64,000 bases of DNA from Dactylosporangium vinaceum (GTDB lineage: Bacteria > Actinomycetota > Actinomycetes > Mycobacteriales > Micromonosporaceae). This document shows positions 41,886 to 50,301 of the stretch, one piece after another. The stretch covers positions 10,044,001 to 10,108,000 of the forward strand of contig NZ_CP061913.1 in assembly GCF_019904175.1 (NCBI RefSeq). Direction: 5' to 3'. A program made the translations under genes and the position numbers. The notes beneath the pieces are model-generated. The model made no database searches, was not told where the DNA came from, and saw only the letters and a program-made list of their open reading frames with translations. The first letter of the stretch is position 1. Each line of letters begins with the position of its first letter.

Positions 41886-43604
41886 TCAGTCGTCCGCGGA
41901 CGACTTCCAGCGCCCGCGGGCCACCTGAGCGGCCCGGCCGTCCTGGACGTACTGCTGCAACCGGTCGTAGATCCATGTGCGCCTCATTCCGGTGAAGTGC
42001 ATGAGTTCGGGGACGCTCAACCCGTCGCTCGGCGCGTCTCTGAGCGCCATCTGGAGCGTGATTTCGGGTTCGGTGACGACCTCGCCTTCGACGACGTCGT
42101 CCGCCTCGACCAGGGCGCCCTCAGACAGCCCGTCCAGCGGCGGCCGGCTCTCGGCGTAGCGGGCGGCCGTCGTCTGGACGTCTTCGTCGGTGACCAGGTA
42201 GCCGCGAGCACGTCTCGGCTGGGTGTGACCGTCGCCGAGGATGTAGAACTTGCCGGGCGCATCGAGGGTGTGCGCGTGCCAGCCGGCCGAGAGCATGCCT
42301 CGGTCGAGGATCAGGTCGACGTCTCGCCGCTCGCGGACGCGGAGGCAGATGCGGACGCTCATCTGTGAGCGCAGAGCTCCCCCACCCATGGACTTCTGGG
42401 TCGGCCGCTGGTTCGCGGTAAGAAGGGTCGTTGCCACCGCTCGGCCCCGCCGGGCGATGGACTCTGCAGCCTCGACCGCGCCGGGTGCCTGCTCGACCAA
42501 CTCGGCGTACTCATCCACGACGATGACGAGAGCGGGTGCCTTCGGCGTGGGCTCCCAAACGCGAGCACCGGCGCGGCTCATTGCCTCGGCACGGGCGTCG
42601 AGGACGCGAACGCCATCGCGGAGCAGGACGGCCGCTTCCGCGGGCGTAGTGGCGAGCCTGGCGAGGCAGGATGCCCACGGACGCAGTTCCATGCCGCCCT
42701 TGAGGTCGATTCCCCAGAGCACGACATCGGGGCAGGCGGCGAGGTTGCCGAGGATGACGTTCAGCACGCCGCTCTTGCCCGCGTCAGTCGTGCCGCCGAT
42801 AAGGATGTGCTTACGCAGCAACGAGATACGGACCGTTGCCGCATCCTCGAACACACCGAGTTCGATCGGATGGTTGATGGATTGGACGCTCGGTCCGCGC
42901 CACGGGATTGCGCCCGCGTGGGGGTCGGCTGCCAGCACCCGCATCATGAACCGGCCGGCGTGCGCTGGGTCGGGTTCGACGCGGACGGCGCCCGGTCGGG
43001 TGCCGAGCCCGGACTCGATGGCAGGGACGCGGCTCAGGACATCGGCGACGCTCTGGCCGTTGGCAAGGTGGAGCCGAGCGCGCCAACCCCAGATGTCGAC
43101 CACGGCCGACATGACCCGCGAGCCGGCCAGCCCGATGTTCTCGGCGATGTCCGGCCACGCCTGGATCGCCCGGTCGACGCGGACCCGGGCACGCCTCCGT
43201 CGGTGAGTCCACCACGGCACGGCCAGTGCGACCGTGGCGGTGAGCAGGAGCAGCGGCAAAGGCTCGTGTGACGGTCCAAGGGCAGTGGCCGCGGTGAGCC
43301 AGCCGCCGGCTATGAGGGTGCCTACCGCGGCGTAGATGCGCTCTTCGGTTCGATCGATGTTCCACGGAAAGCTGCGTGTCAGCGTGAGCGCGGCGACGCC
43401 GACAGTCGCCGCGAAGAGCCACGGCACGGCATCGGGTTCCTGGGAGTGGAACACTGCTCCGCCCATGAACAGCGCCGTTGCTGTCGCGAATGGTGCGAGT
43501 TCGGAGCGGTACCGGAATAGGAAGCGGCCCAGCGCCAAGAGCAGGCTCGGCCGTTCGTCGAGCAGCAACAGTTGCCGACGATGCCTCCGGCTGAACGCCC
43601 TCAT
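41886..43604 (-). CDS. traB: TraB-like FtsK/SpoIIIE DNA translocase
   Basis: A 572-residue transfer pump. Residues 30-135 hold three to four membrane segments. The ATPase domain has Walker A GGTTDAGKSG (about 272-281) and Walker B ALVIVVDEYAEL (about 350-361). LTANQRPTQKSMGGGALRSQ and the RDVDLILDRGML region follow the FtsK pattern. The C-terminal 70 residues form a winged helix (LSVEPL-like VPELMHFTGMRRTWIYDRLQQYV) that in TraB proteins recognises clt repeats. In contrast to element 1 the membrane and motor parts are on one chain. Confidence 0.93.
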   Translation of the reverse strand: MRAFSRRHRRQLLLLDERPSLLLALGRFLFRYRSELAPFATATALFMGGAVFHSQEPDAVPWLFAATVGVAALTLTRSFPWNIDRTEERIYAAVGTLIAGGWLTAATALGPSHEPLPLLLLTATVALAVPWWTHRRRRARVRVDRAIQAWPDIAENIGLAGSRVMSAVVDIWGWRARLHLANGQSVADVLSRVPAIESGLGTRPGAVRVEPDPAHAGRFMMRVLAADPHAGAIPWRGPSVQSINHPIELGVFEDAATVRISLLRKHILIGGTTDAGKSGVLNVILGNLAACPDVVLWGIDLKGGMELRPWASCLARLATTPAEAAVLLRDGVRVLDARAEAMSRAGARVWEPTPKAPALVIVVDEYAELVEQAPGAVEAAESIARRGRAVATTLLTANQRPTQKSMGGGALRSQMSVRICLRVRERRDVDLILDRGMLSAGWHAHTLDAPGKFYILGDGHTQPRRARGYLVTDEDVQTTAARYAESRPPLDGLSEGALVEADDVVEGEVVTEPEITLQMALRDAPSDGLSVPELMHFTGMRRTWIYDRLQQYVQDGRAAQVARGRWKSSADD

Positions 43605-43870
43605 CGCTGAACCTCGTCACGGAGGTAGGTCAGCGCGTCGGGATCGCCGTCGAGAGCGGCGCTCAGCGTCGCTTGAGCGGCGGCGAGGAGGTTGGCGTGT
43701 TCGGTGCGGGCGAGCGTGAGGAGTTCGGCCTGGCGCTCGATCTCGGCGAGCAGCACGGGCACGTCGGCAACGGCGGTCCAGAGCGCCACGCGGGTGCCGC
43801 GCGTGACCGCCGCGTTGATGTGGGCGCGGACGGCGTCGCGGTCGACCGTTGGTGTGGGAGCTTCAGTCAT
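43601..43870 (-). CDS. Small hypothetical protein
   Basis: An 89-residue helical protein (MTEAPTPTVDRDAVRAHINAAV...) with no recognised family. It overlaps the TraB start by four bases and the Spd-like stop by one base (TGATG), so it is co-translated with the transfer genes. Confidence 0.7.
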   Translation of the reverse strand: MTEAPTPTVDRDAVRAHINAAVTRGTRVALWTAVADVPVLLAEIERQAELLTLARTEHANLLAAAQATLSAALDGDPDALTYLRDEVQR

Positions 43871-44481
43871 CAGCGGGTCTGTGCCTCCTCTCGTTCGGCC
43901 GCCAACGTTCGACGGAGAGTGGTTGCCTTGGGGCCAGAGATGCGCAGCGCTGCGCGAAGAGCGTCACGGGTAATGGGCCGGCCGTTGTGCGTCGCGCGGT
44001 GTTCAGAGTCGGCTACGCGGGCGGCAGAGAGCAGGTCATCGTCGGTCCGGTCTTGGGCCGGGACCGGGGCCGGCGGTTGAGGCTTGGGCTCGTCTCCGGT
44101 CCGGACCGCATGCAGGTGTGCTGTCAGGCCCAGTACGGCTGCTGGAACGGCGCCCACGACTACGACGACGGGCCAGGTGACAGCGATGAGGCCGGCCGCT
44201 GCGGCGTGGTAAATGGCGTTGCCGAGGATGCTGGCGGTGATGGCGCCGATGGCGTTGGCGCGGGCGAAGCGGATGGCTCGTTGGGGACTGAGGCCGGCCA
44301 GCCAGACGCGGGCTGAGGTCATGGCGTAGGCGTCGATCGTGACCGGGAGCAGGATCGCGAGGCGCTCCGGCCATCCCGAGAGCAGGGCCAATCCGCGGAG
44401 GCCGGTGAAGCTGGCGACGGCTGCGGAGGTGGCGGCGATGAGCATGCCGGCCATGACCCAGCCGTCGCGGCGGGCGGTCAC
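43870..44481 (-). CDS. DUF2637 / Spd-like membrane protein of element 2
   Basis: A 203-residue protein with about four membrane segments in residues 10-120 (VMAGMLIAATSAAVASFTGL; RLAILLPVTIDAYAM; IGAITASILGNAIYHAAAAG; ITWPVVVVVGAVPAAVLGL). A helix-turn-helix-like C-terminus follows (ITRDALRAALRISGPKATTLRRTL). This is the same architecture as the Spd-like protein of element 1 and implies a role in intramycelial spread. It starts at a GTG overlapping the upstream stop (GTGA). Confidence 0.82.
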   Translation of the reverse strand: MTARRDGWVMAGMLIAATSAAVASFTGLRGLALLSGWPERLAILLPVTIDAYAMTSARVWLAGLSPQRAIRFARANAIGAITASILGNAIYHAAAAGLIAVTWPVVVVVGAVPAAVLGLTAHLHAVRTGDEPKPQPPAPVPAQDRTDDDLLSAARVADSEHRATHNGRPITRDALRAALRISGPKATTLRRTLAAEREEAQTR

Positions 44482-44672
44482 AGGTCCAGCCCCGAGAGGT
44501 AGTGGGCTGCGGTGGTGAGGAGTCGGGCGATGTTGGGGGCGATGGAGGATTCGGCGAGGAAGTAGCCGAAGAGGACGCACACGGCGATGTGCCAAATGGG
44601 CGTGTGGGTGTAGCGCCAGAGCAGGTACACGAGCAGTCCGAGGAGGAGGACGGCTGAGACCGAGATAGTCAG
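44478..44672 (-). CDS. Small two-helix membrane protein
   Basis: A 64-residue frame, from LTISVSAVLLLGLLVYLLW through PIWHIAVCVLFGYFLAES to AHYLSGLDL. Two membrane helices, strongly G/C third positions, and a GTGA overlap with the Spd-like gene support coding. The start is a CTG at 44672 with AAAGGAG eight bases upstream. No ATG, GTG or TTG is in the right place. Small proteins of this kind are usual beside spd genes. Confidence 0.6.
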   Translation of the reverse strand: MTISVSAVLLLGLLVYLLWRYTHTPIWHIAVCVLFGYFLAESSIAPNIARLLTTAAHYLSGLDL

Positions 44673-44687
44673 CGTGGGCTCCTTTCG

Positions 44688-44864
44688 CTAGTTGTTCGGG
44701 GTCGAAGAGTTGGGGCCGGGGCGGCGGTGGATCTGCCGTCCGGTGTGGCGGCGCTGGTAGCGGGTTCGGGCGCGGCACTTGCGGCAGTACGTCGGGTTGT
44801 CCCGGTCGAGCTGGGCGCCGCAGGGGCAGCGGTCTTCACCTTCGAGCGGGGTGGGTAGCGGCAA
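44688..44864 (-). CDS. Small zinc-ribbon protein
   Basis: A 58-residue protein starting at a TTG: LPLPTPLEGEDRCPCGAQLD, then RDNPTYCRKCRARTRYQRRH. Two C-x-C/C-x-x-C knuckles make a zinc ribbon, followed by a basic tail. AAAGGAG lies nine bases before the TTG. It is transcribed from the region holding the AACATG palindrome (44889-44905), and is the first gene of the leftward transfer operon. Confidence 0.6.
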   Translation of the reverse strand: MPLPTPLEGEDRCPCGAQLDRDNPTYCRKCRARTRYQRRHTGRQIHRRPGPNSSTPNN

Positions 44865-44888
44865 CGTGGACAGCTCCTTTCGCTTGTA

Positions 44889-44905
44889 AACATGTACACC
44901 ATGTT
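44889..44905. promoter_or_regulatory. Operator-like palindrome AACATG-N5-CATGTT
   Basis: AACATGTACACCATGTT, 6-bp inverted arms, just upstream of the leftward transfer operon. A close copy at 47241-47257 lies at the start of the HD-domain gene beside the tandem-GntR regulator, so that regulator may bind both. Confidence 0.55.
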
Positions 44906-45063
44906 CAAGTTTAGACGTGTGCGGGGTACCGGTGAAGGTTCGTTGGATTTCGATGCCATAAGGATGGCGCACATCGACGGGACGTGTTCAGGGCATGGCT
45001 GGACGTATCGAAGATGTCTCCCATAGGGTGGGCAACTGCCGAGACGTCCTGTGACGGGGAGCC

Positions 45064-45798
45064 ATGAAGAACGAACGCCTCCGCTCAGTCATGCTGGAAC
45101 GCGGTGTGACGCCGGTGAATCTGGCCGACCATCTGGAAGTTGATCCGAAGAGCGTCGAGCGGTGGATCGCCGGCCGGACGCCGTACCGCCGGCATCGCTA
45201 TGAGGTTGCGGCGCATCTCGGGGTGGACGAGGCGTATCTGTGGCCGGACGCGCGGACCCGTGACCAGGTCGCGAACGCGTCCGAGAGCGAGATCGTCACC
45301 ATCTATCCGGCGCGGTGGGCAGTGCCGTCGGAGTTGTGGCGGAACTTCTTCGACAACGCTGAGCGTGAGATCGGCATCCTGGTGTACAGCGGGCTGTTCA
45401 TCCCGGAGGACCAGGGCATTTTGCGGGCGATCCGGCGTAAGGCTGAGAACGACGTCAAGGTTCGCGTCCTGCTCGGCGACCCCGAGAGCGAGGAAGTCCG
45501 ACAGCGCGGGGTGGACGAGGGCATCGACATGGACATGTCCGCGCGGTGCCGGATGGCGCAGGTCTTGTACTCGCCACTGCGCGAGATCGATGGCGTGGAG
45601 TTCCGCCTGCACCGCACGATCCTCTACAACTCGATCTACCGCGTTGACGACCAGGCGCTCGTTAACACCCACATCTACGGCACGCCAGCCTCCAACGCTC
45701 CGGTGATGCATCTTCGGCACGTCGAGGGCGGGGACATGGTTGGCACCTACGTCGAGAGCTTCGACCGCGTCTGGGAGACCGGCACACCACTGGAATGA
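45064..45798 (+). CDS. DUF5919-type helix-turn-helix protein, copy 1
   Basis: A 244-residue protein. Residues 1-65 form an XRE-like helix-turn-helix (MLERGVTPVNLADHLEVDPKSVERWIAGRTPYRRHRYEVAAHL). The C-terminal domain (about 85-240) has EIGILVYSGLFIPEDQGILRAI, VRVLLGDPESEEVRQRG and FRLHRTILYNSIYRVDDQALVNTHIYGTPA, a phospholipase-D-like fold often labelled DUF5919. The second half shows a single HKD-like remnant, so enzymatic activity is doubtful. A paralogue is at 48147. A NUDIX gene follows after ten bases. Confidence 0.82.
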   Translation: MKNERLRSVMLERGVTPVNLADHLEVDPKSVERWIAGRTPYRRHRYEVAAHLGVDEAYLWPDARTRDQVANASESEIVTIYPARWAVPSELWRNFFDNAEREIGILVYSGLFIPEDQGILRAIRRKAENDVKVRVLLGDPESEEVRQRGVDEGIDMDMSARCRMAQVLYSPLREIDGVEFRLHRTILYNSIYRVDDQALVNTHIYGTPASNAPVMHLRHVEGGDMVGTYVESFDRVWETGTPLE

Positions 45799-45808
45799 GG
45801 TTCCGCTC

Positions 45809-46285
45809 TTGGCCCGCCGTATCGACTTCTTCGACGACCCTGCCGCTCCCCCGGCCAACAGCTTGGTCCCGTCCGCGAACGCGGTCGTGGTCAACGACGC
45901 CGGGGAGCTGCTGCTGATCCATCGCACGGACAACGACAACTGGTCGTTGCCGGGTGGGGCGATGGAGGCCGGCGAGTCGATGACGGACTGCGCGGTGCGG
46001 GAGACGTTCGAGGAGACCGGCATCCACGTCGAGGTCGTCGGCCTGGTCGGCATCTACACCGACCCACGACACGTCATCCTCTACACCTCGAATAACGAGG
46101 TACGGCAGGAGTTCTCCATCGTCTACATCGCTCGCCCGCTGGGCGGGGAGCCGACGCCGAGTGACGAGTCGCGGGAGGTCGTGTGGGTGGCGCCTTCCGC
46201 ACTTAACGGCCTGACGATGCACCCGTCGATGCGGCTTCGGATCGAGCACTTCCTGACCCGCGCCGGGAAGCTGCACCTTGGATAG
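45809..46285 (+). CDS. NUDIX hydrolase of element 2
   Basis: A 158-residue pyrophosphohydrolase with the Nudix box GGAMEAGESMTDCAVRETFEETGI (about residues 47-70). The N-terminal ARRIDFFDDPAAPPANSLVPSANAVV is typical of actinobacterial nucleotide-diphosphate hydrolases. It starts at a TTG with GAGG upstream. It follows the DUF5919 gene closely, a pairing found repeatedly on actinomycete elements and perhaps a regulator-effector unit. Confidence 0.9.
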   Translation: MARRIDFFDDPAAPPANSLVPSANAVVVNDAGELLLIHRTDNDNWSLPGGAMEAGESMTDCAVRETFEETGIHVEVVGLVGIYTDPRHVILYTSNNEVRQEFSIVYIARPLGGEPTPSDESREVVWVAPSALNGLTMHPSMRLRIEHFLTRAGKLHLG

Positions 46286-46742
46286 CGATTGGGTCAACGC
46301 TGCGGGCAGCGTCTTCTCCGCTCTCGGCACGGTCGGAGCCTTCGTTGTCGGCTTCGTACTGCTGAGGCGGGAGCAGAACCGCGAAGCGGAGCGGGCCGAG
46401 GATGAGCGGCGCGGCCAGGCAGCACGGATCAGCGCGTGGATCGAGGAGTACCGGAAACCGAACGACGCCCGTGAGCTGGCATTTCACATCCACAACGCCA
46501 GCGAGATGCCGATCTACGAGGTTGAGCTCCCGATGCCGGAGGGCGGCGACACGGAGTTCGTCGGGCTGGTCCCACCTGGGCAAACCGTCCGTCGACCAGC
46601 GCCGGAGTCGTGGCGCCGCTCATACGTCGAGCCGGAACCCGTGGAGATCGAGTTCCTGGACAGTGCCGGGCGCCGCTGGACGCGCAACGAGCAGGGCCGG
46701 CTGACATCAGCGGCCGAGAGCGGCCAGAACCCGGTCCGTTGA
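46278..46742 (+). CDS. Single-span membrane protein
   Basis: A 154-residue protein: one N-terminal helix (VFSALGTVGAFVVGFVLL), a charged coiled-coil-like stretch (REQNREAERAEDERRG), then a beta-rich domain (LAFHIHNASEMPIYEVELPM). This looks like an immunoglobulin-like membrane protein common next to NUDIX/HD genes. No function assigned. It starts at a TTG overlapping the NUDIX stop and overlaps the convergent HD gene by 36 bases. Confidence 0.65.
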   Translation: MDSDWVNAAGSVFSALGTVGAFVVGFVLLRREQNREAERAEDERRGQAARISAWIEEYRKPNDARELAFHIHNASEMPIYEVELPMPEGGDTEFVGLVPPGQTVRRPAPESWRRSYVEPEPVEIEFLDSAGRRWTRNEQGRLTSAAESGQNPVR

Positions 46743-47252
46743 CGCTTGGAGTTGCGGTCTCGCCTCCGTGAGCGAGCGAGTGACGAGGTGCCCGTCGCCG
46801 TAGCGTTCGAACGCCTCTGCCAGCCGCTGGTCCAGGTTGACCGGAGTACCCGTGGGGCTCGTCGTCATGTCGCAGAACGTCAGTGCGTCGAGCAGGAAGT
46901 CGGCCGGGCTCGGGAACTCCCTGTTGAGATCGTCGGCCAAGTCGCGGTTGCGGGCCTCGATCAGCGCGCAGGAGTGATTCGCGACCAGGCGGATCAGGCG
47001 CTCGTCGGCATGTTCGACGTCACGGAGATAGCGGGCACCGTCGAGCGGGTGGAAGCCGGCTTTGACCAGGTCTGGGGCATAGCCGATGTCGTGCAGCCAA
47101 GCCGCGCAGATCAGCAGTTCGGCGTCGTCGCCGGCGATGTGGGCGATGTCCTCGGCGGTGTGCCCGACGCCTTGGACATGCGCCCACCTTGTTGGCAGCG
47201 GCTCGGCCAGGAGACGGCGTGCCAGGTCGACGGCCCACGGAACATGTTCCAC
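46707..47252 (-). CDS. HD-domain phosphohydrolase
   Basis: A 181-residue metal-dependent phosphohydrolase of the HD superfamily. HVQGVGHTAEDIAHIAG supplies the first His, AAWLHDIGYAPD the His-Asp pair, and LVANHSCALIEARNR a further His. Substrates may be nucleotides. The start codon overlaps an AACATG palindrome. The tandem-GntR regulator is immediately upstream in the same direction and probably autoregulates the pair. Confidence 0.88.
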   Translation of the reverse strand: MEHVPWAVDLARRLLAEPLPTRWAHVQGVGHTAEDIAHIAGDDAELLICAAWLHDIGYAPDLVKAGFHPLDGARYLRDVEHADERLIRLVANHSCALIEARNRDLADDLNREFPSPADFLLDALTFCDMTTSPTGTPVNLDQRLAEAFERYGDGHLVTRSLTEARPQLQASTDRVLAALGR

Positions 47253-47257
47253 ATGTC
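47241..47257. promoter_or_regulatory. AACATG-N5-CATGTC operator-like site at the HD gene start
   Basis: AACATGTTCCACATGTC matches the site at 44889-44905 in 12 of 17 bases, including both arms except the last base. It spans the HD gene start codon, where a bound regulator would block initiation. Confidence 0.45.
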
Positions 47258-47276
47258 CGAGACTAAAGCCTGTCGA

Positions 47277-47738
47277 TCACTGGGGCTTCACGTACCGACC
47301 CTTGCCCTGCACCGACACGGTGACGTCCTGCAGCGCCGCGAGGGCCTGCCGTGCCGTGCCGCGGGCGACCCCGTATCGCGCGACCAGGGCAGACTCACTC
47401 GGCAGGATCGCGCCGGCCGCTAGTTCTCCGGACTCGATCTGCTCCCTGAGTGCGGCTGCGATCTTCTGGTACTGGGGTTGGATCGGCTGAGCAGGCTTAT
47501 CCGGATCTGCGACCAGCCGACCTCGTCCCGGGCGGGTGACGATCAGCCCTTCCTCGGCGAGCTGGTCCAGGGCGCGCCGGACGGTATTGCGAGCGACGCC
47601 GTACTCGGCGACTAGAGCAGCTTCCGACGGCAGGGCGGCGCCAGGCTTGAACTCATCGGAGGCCAGCCTCATGCGCAGCGCTTCCGTGATGCCTCTGTAG
47701 GCACCCCAAGCCGTTGACCGCATGCCGTCCTTCCTCAT
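47277..47738 (-). CDS. Regulator with two tandem GntR winged helices
   Basis: A 153-residue protein made of two GntR DNA-binding domains in a row and nothing else. Domain 1 is ITEALRMRLASDEFKPGAAL and PSEAALVAEYGVARNTVRRAL. Domain 2 is KIAAALREQIESGELAAGAI and PSESALVARYGVARGTARQAL. Typical GntR proteins have one such domain plus a ligand domain. The layout suggests that one chain binds an inverted or direct repeat by itself. The ATG at 47738 has GCGAGG upstream. Confidence 0.85.
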   Translation of the reverse strand: MRKDGMRSTAWGAYRGITEALRMRLASDEFKPGAALPSEAALVAEYGVARNTVRRALDQLAEEGLIVTRPGRGRLVADPDKPAQPIQPQYQKIAAALREQIESGELAAGAILPSESALVARYGVARGTARQALAALQDVTVSVQGKGRYVKPQ

Positions 47739-47753
47739 GTGCCTCGCTGGTCG

Positions 47754-47975
47754 TCAGTCTGGCAGCCCCTCGACGGCGATGCCGCTACCGGCCGCCCTCG
47801 CGACCAGATCAGCCAGCCGTCCGGCAACAGCCGGGGTCAGGTGTCCGACCTCCACAACGGGCGTCCCGTCATGACCAATCGCAGCCTGGAGCAGGGGAAA
47901 CTCCAGACCGACGTCGAACCCGGCATCCTCCAGCGCCAACGCCAACGCGTCCGCACTCTGTTGTGCCTCGGACAT
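47754..47975 (-). CDS. Small hypothetical protein
   Basis: A 73-residue acidic protein (MSEAQQSADALALALEDAGFDV ... VEVGHLTPAVAGRLADLVARA) with no recognised family. The start at 47975 has the same GCGAGG ribosome site as the regulator downstream, 15 bases after its stop. A longer frame starts at 48041. Confidence 0.65.
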   Translation of the reverse strand: MSEAQQSADALALALEDAGFDVGLEFPLLQAAIGHDGTPVVEVGHLTPAVAGRLADLVARAAGSGIAVEGLPD

Positions 47976-48146
47976 GTCTGCCTCGCTCTCGCAAGCCGAC
48001 ATCGCACGTGGGCGGACCGACTGGTCAAGGCGTGTCGTCATCGCCAGCCTGTCCCGAGACGTCCCCGGCTCGGCACCACGTTTGAGGGACGTCTAGGGAC
48101 TTCTTGACTAGAATCGGCTGCATTCGATGCTCTGCGGGAGGTTGAC

Positions 48147-48872
48147 GTGCGGCATCCACTCACCCGGGCACTGGCCGGCGCTGGGCTCGACGGCCTCGAC
48201 GTCGCTTCCCGTCTCGGCGTCGACCCCAAGACCGTCGACCGCTGGTTCGCCGGCCGCGTGCCGTACCCGCGCCATCGCAATGCGCTCTCCCGCCTGACCG
48301 GCTGGCCCGTTGCCGACCTATGGCCTGATACTGCTCCACGGGAGACACAGCAGGCCACGGACGAGGTCGTCACCACGTACGCCAACCGCAGCCTGGTACC
48401 AACGGATACTTGGCGCCGCCTCTTCCGCAGCGCCGAGCAGGTGATCGACATCGTGGTGTACAGCGCGCTGTTCATCCTGGAAGACCCCGTCGTACTCCGC
48501 GCCATCGCAACCAAGGCCAGAGCCGGTGTACCGGTCCGGATCGCCTTGGGCGACCCACACGGCATACACGTTGCCAGGCGTGGCACCGATGAAGGACTCG
48601 ATGATGCGCTCGCCGCCCGCATCCGCAACGCGTTCGTTCCGATCAAGCTCCTGACCCGCGCTCCAAACGTCCAGGTACGCCTGCACGACACGGTTCTCTA
48701 CAACTCCATCTACCGGGCCGACGACGATGTGTTCGCCAACATCCACGTCCAGGGCACTCCCGCCGCGTATGCGCCGGTGCTGCATCTACACCGCGAGCAG
48801 CCAGATGGCATGACCAAGGTCTACCTCGACGCCATTGAGCGCGTTTGGACCTCAGCTCGCCCGCTTGGCTGA
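48147..48872 (+). CDS. DUF5919-type helix-turn-helix protein, copy 2
   Basis: A 241-residue paralogue of the protein at 45064. It shares DVASRLGVDPKTVDRWFAGRVPYPRHR at the N-terminus and VYSALFILEDPVVLRAI, VRIALGDPHGIH and VRLHDTVLYNSIYRADDDVFANIHVQGTPAA in the C-terminal domain. Divergence is moderate, so this is not a recent duplication. The GTG start has GGGAGG upstream. Confidence 0.82.
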   Translation: MRHPLTRALAGAGLDGLDVASRLGVDPKTVDRWFAGRVPYPRHRNALSRLTGWPVADLWPDTAPRETQQATDEVVTTYANRSLVPTDTWRRLFRSAEQVIDIVVYSALFILEDPVVLRAIATKARAGVPVRIALGDPHGIHVARRGTDEGLDDALAARIRNAFVPIKLLTRAPNVQVRLHDTVLYNSIYRADDDVFANIHVQGTPAAYAPVLHLHREQPDGMTKVYLDAIERVWTSARPLG

Positions 48873-49247
48873 CCGCGATCGGTAGTGCCGGCTGAATTTC
48901 GGCTGGACTAGCTGGGTCTGCCCGCACAGCCTGGCCCCATGGTTGGTCCACACCCGGCAGTACTCGATCTCGTGTTGATGAGCCCGCAGCATCGCTGGGT
49001 CAATTTCTTCTTCGACCTGAGCACGGTACGCCTCGAAGAAGCCGTGAAAGTCCAACTCGTCATCTTCCAGCTTAACGGAGACCTTCGCGAACTTCTCGGC
49101 GATATCCTCGACGACTCTCTCACGGAATCGGACGCTCCTGATGTGCAGCGTCAGGTAGTAGCACACACGAAGCGATACCAGGTAGCGCAACTCAATGGAT
49201 GCGCAATTTCCGCAAGCGTGCGACGCGTCTTCAACACCGCGATCCAT
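48852..49247 (-). CDS. Hypothetical protein
   Basis: A 131-residue protein with an aromatic and charged core (LRYLVSLRVCYYLTLHIRSVRF) and an acidic middle (LEDDELDFHGFFEAYRAQVEEE), followed by a basic tail. No family recognised. It overlaps the 3' end of the DUF5919 gene by 21 bases on the opposite strand. Composition is less GC-rich than its neighbours. A rightward frame over the same bases is less protein-like, so I prefer this one. Confidence 0.45.
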   Translation of the reverse strand: MDRGVEDASHACGNCASIELRYLVSLRVCYYLTLHIRSVRFRERVVEDIAEKFAKVSVKLEDDELDFHGFFEAYRAQVEEEIDPAMLRAHQHEIEYCRVWTNHGARLCGQTQLVQPKFSRHYRSRSAKRAS

Positions 49248-49453
49248 GACTCAAATCATCTCCCTAAGCAGACGAGCAGCTTGCAACTGCGCCCTCTGCT
49301 GAGGATTCCGATTTGCGTCACGGTGCGGAACCTCCGCGTGCGAGACGTCTGCGGACGGCAAGGACGTCCAAGCATGTCGCCTTCGCATTCGATCCCAAAC
49401 TACTTGCCACAACTCCCTTGTAGCCACACGGATCCGCTTTTAGAGTCGAGACC

Positions 49454-49864
49454 ATGATGAACAGCTACGAACCCCTCTATCTCCAGCTTGCCGATCTCCT
49501 GCGCGAACGGATTGTCAACGGCGTTTACCCTGTCGGCAGTCCACTTCCATCCGAGCAAGCACTCTGTAATGAGCACCAACAAAGCCGAATGACCGTTCGT
49601 CGCGCTTTGGCCGTCCTACGCGATGAAGGCCTCATTACGAAAAGGCGAGGAGCCCCGTCGACCATCCGGCCACGAGCGGCGCGAAAAGTGCTTTCACTCC
49701 ACGGAGACCAGCGCCTGATAAGCCGTATGCCAAGCCGACAGGAGCGAGTCCTACTAAGCATCGATCCCGGCGTTCCGGTCCTCGAAGTACGCGAAATAGA
49801 CGGCACCAAGAAACTTTTTGCGGCCGATGAGGTCGAGGTCGTAACCACCGCACAAACCCGCTGA
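49454..49864 (+). CDS. GntR-family regulator
   Basis: A 136-residue protein. Residues 5-75 are a GntR winged helix (LYLQLADLLRERIVNGVYPVGSPLPSEQALCNEHQQSRMTVRRALAVLRDEGL). The remaining 60 residues are too short for a full UTRA/FCD ligand domain. It resembles the start of a HutC/UTRA domain (RVLLSIDPGVPVLEVREID), truncated. The gene may therefore be a degraded full-length regulator or a compact form. Confidence 0.8.
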   Translation: MMNSYEPLYLQLADLLRERIVNGVYPVGSPLPSEQALCNEHQQSRMTVRRALAVLRDEGLITKRRGAPSTIRPRAARKVLSLHGDQRLISRMPSRQERVLLSIDPGVPVLEVREIDGTKKLFAADEVEVVTTAQTR

Positions 49865-50301
49865 TGCACAACCAGAACTCCAAACATGCAACAACAAGGC
49901 GCGCCTAGAGCGCGCACAAACTGAGCGTTCGAGGTGGCGAGCGTAATCGCGATGATCTACCAGCGTCAGGTTAGCGAGCGCCACACTGCATAGGCTTGCA
50001 AATTCGGCCCCACCCGCGAACACGCCCCTCAGACTCCGTCTGACTGCCGACGCGCTCTGCCGAAGCACATGCCGCTGCTGCGGCGCACGTCTAGATCCTG
50101 CGTTCCTCATGTCTGTCAAGTGACCACCCCCGTCACGTGCAGCTAGTGGGCACCCACCAGTGTTACGCACAGCTACGGTCGTACACGCCATGCAGCTGCG
50201 ACGCGCGCCGGGCGTAAACTCCACAAAAGGGCTTGCCGGCCAGCCCGTGGCCGGTCCAGACCCGGGACGGCCCGATCGCGTCGCGAGCACATGGAGGTCT
50301 T
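49865..50301. other. Intergenic region before the defence-like cargo
   Basis: About 440 bases with no gene that I can support. Contains short palindromes (GGCGCGCC near 49900; TGGGCACCCA near 50147). It would hold the promoter of the nuclease gene, whose ribosome site GGAGG is at 50292. Confidence 0.4.
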
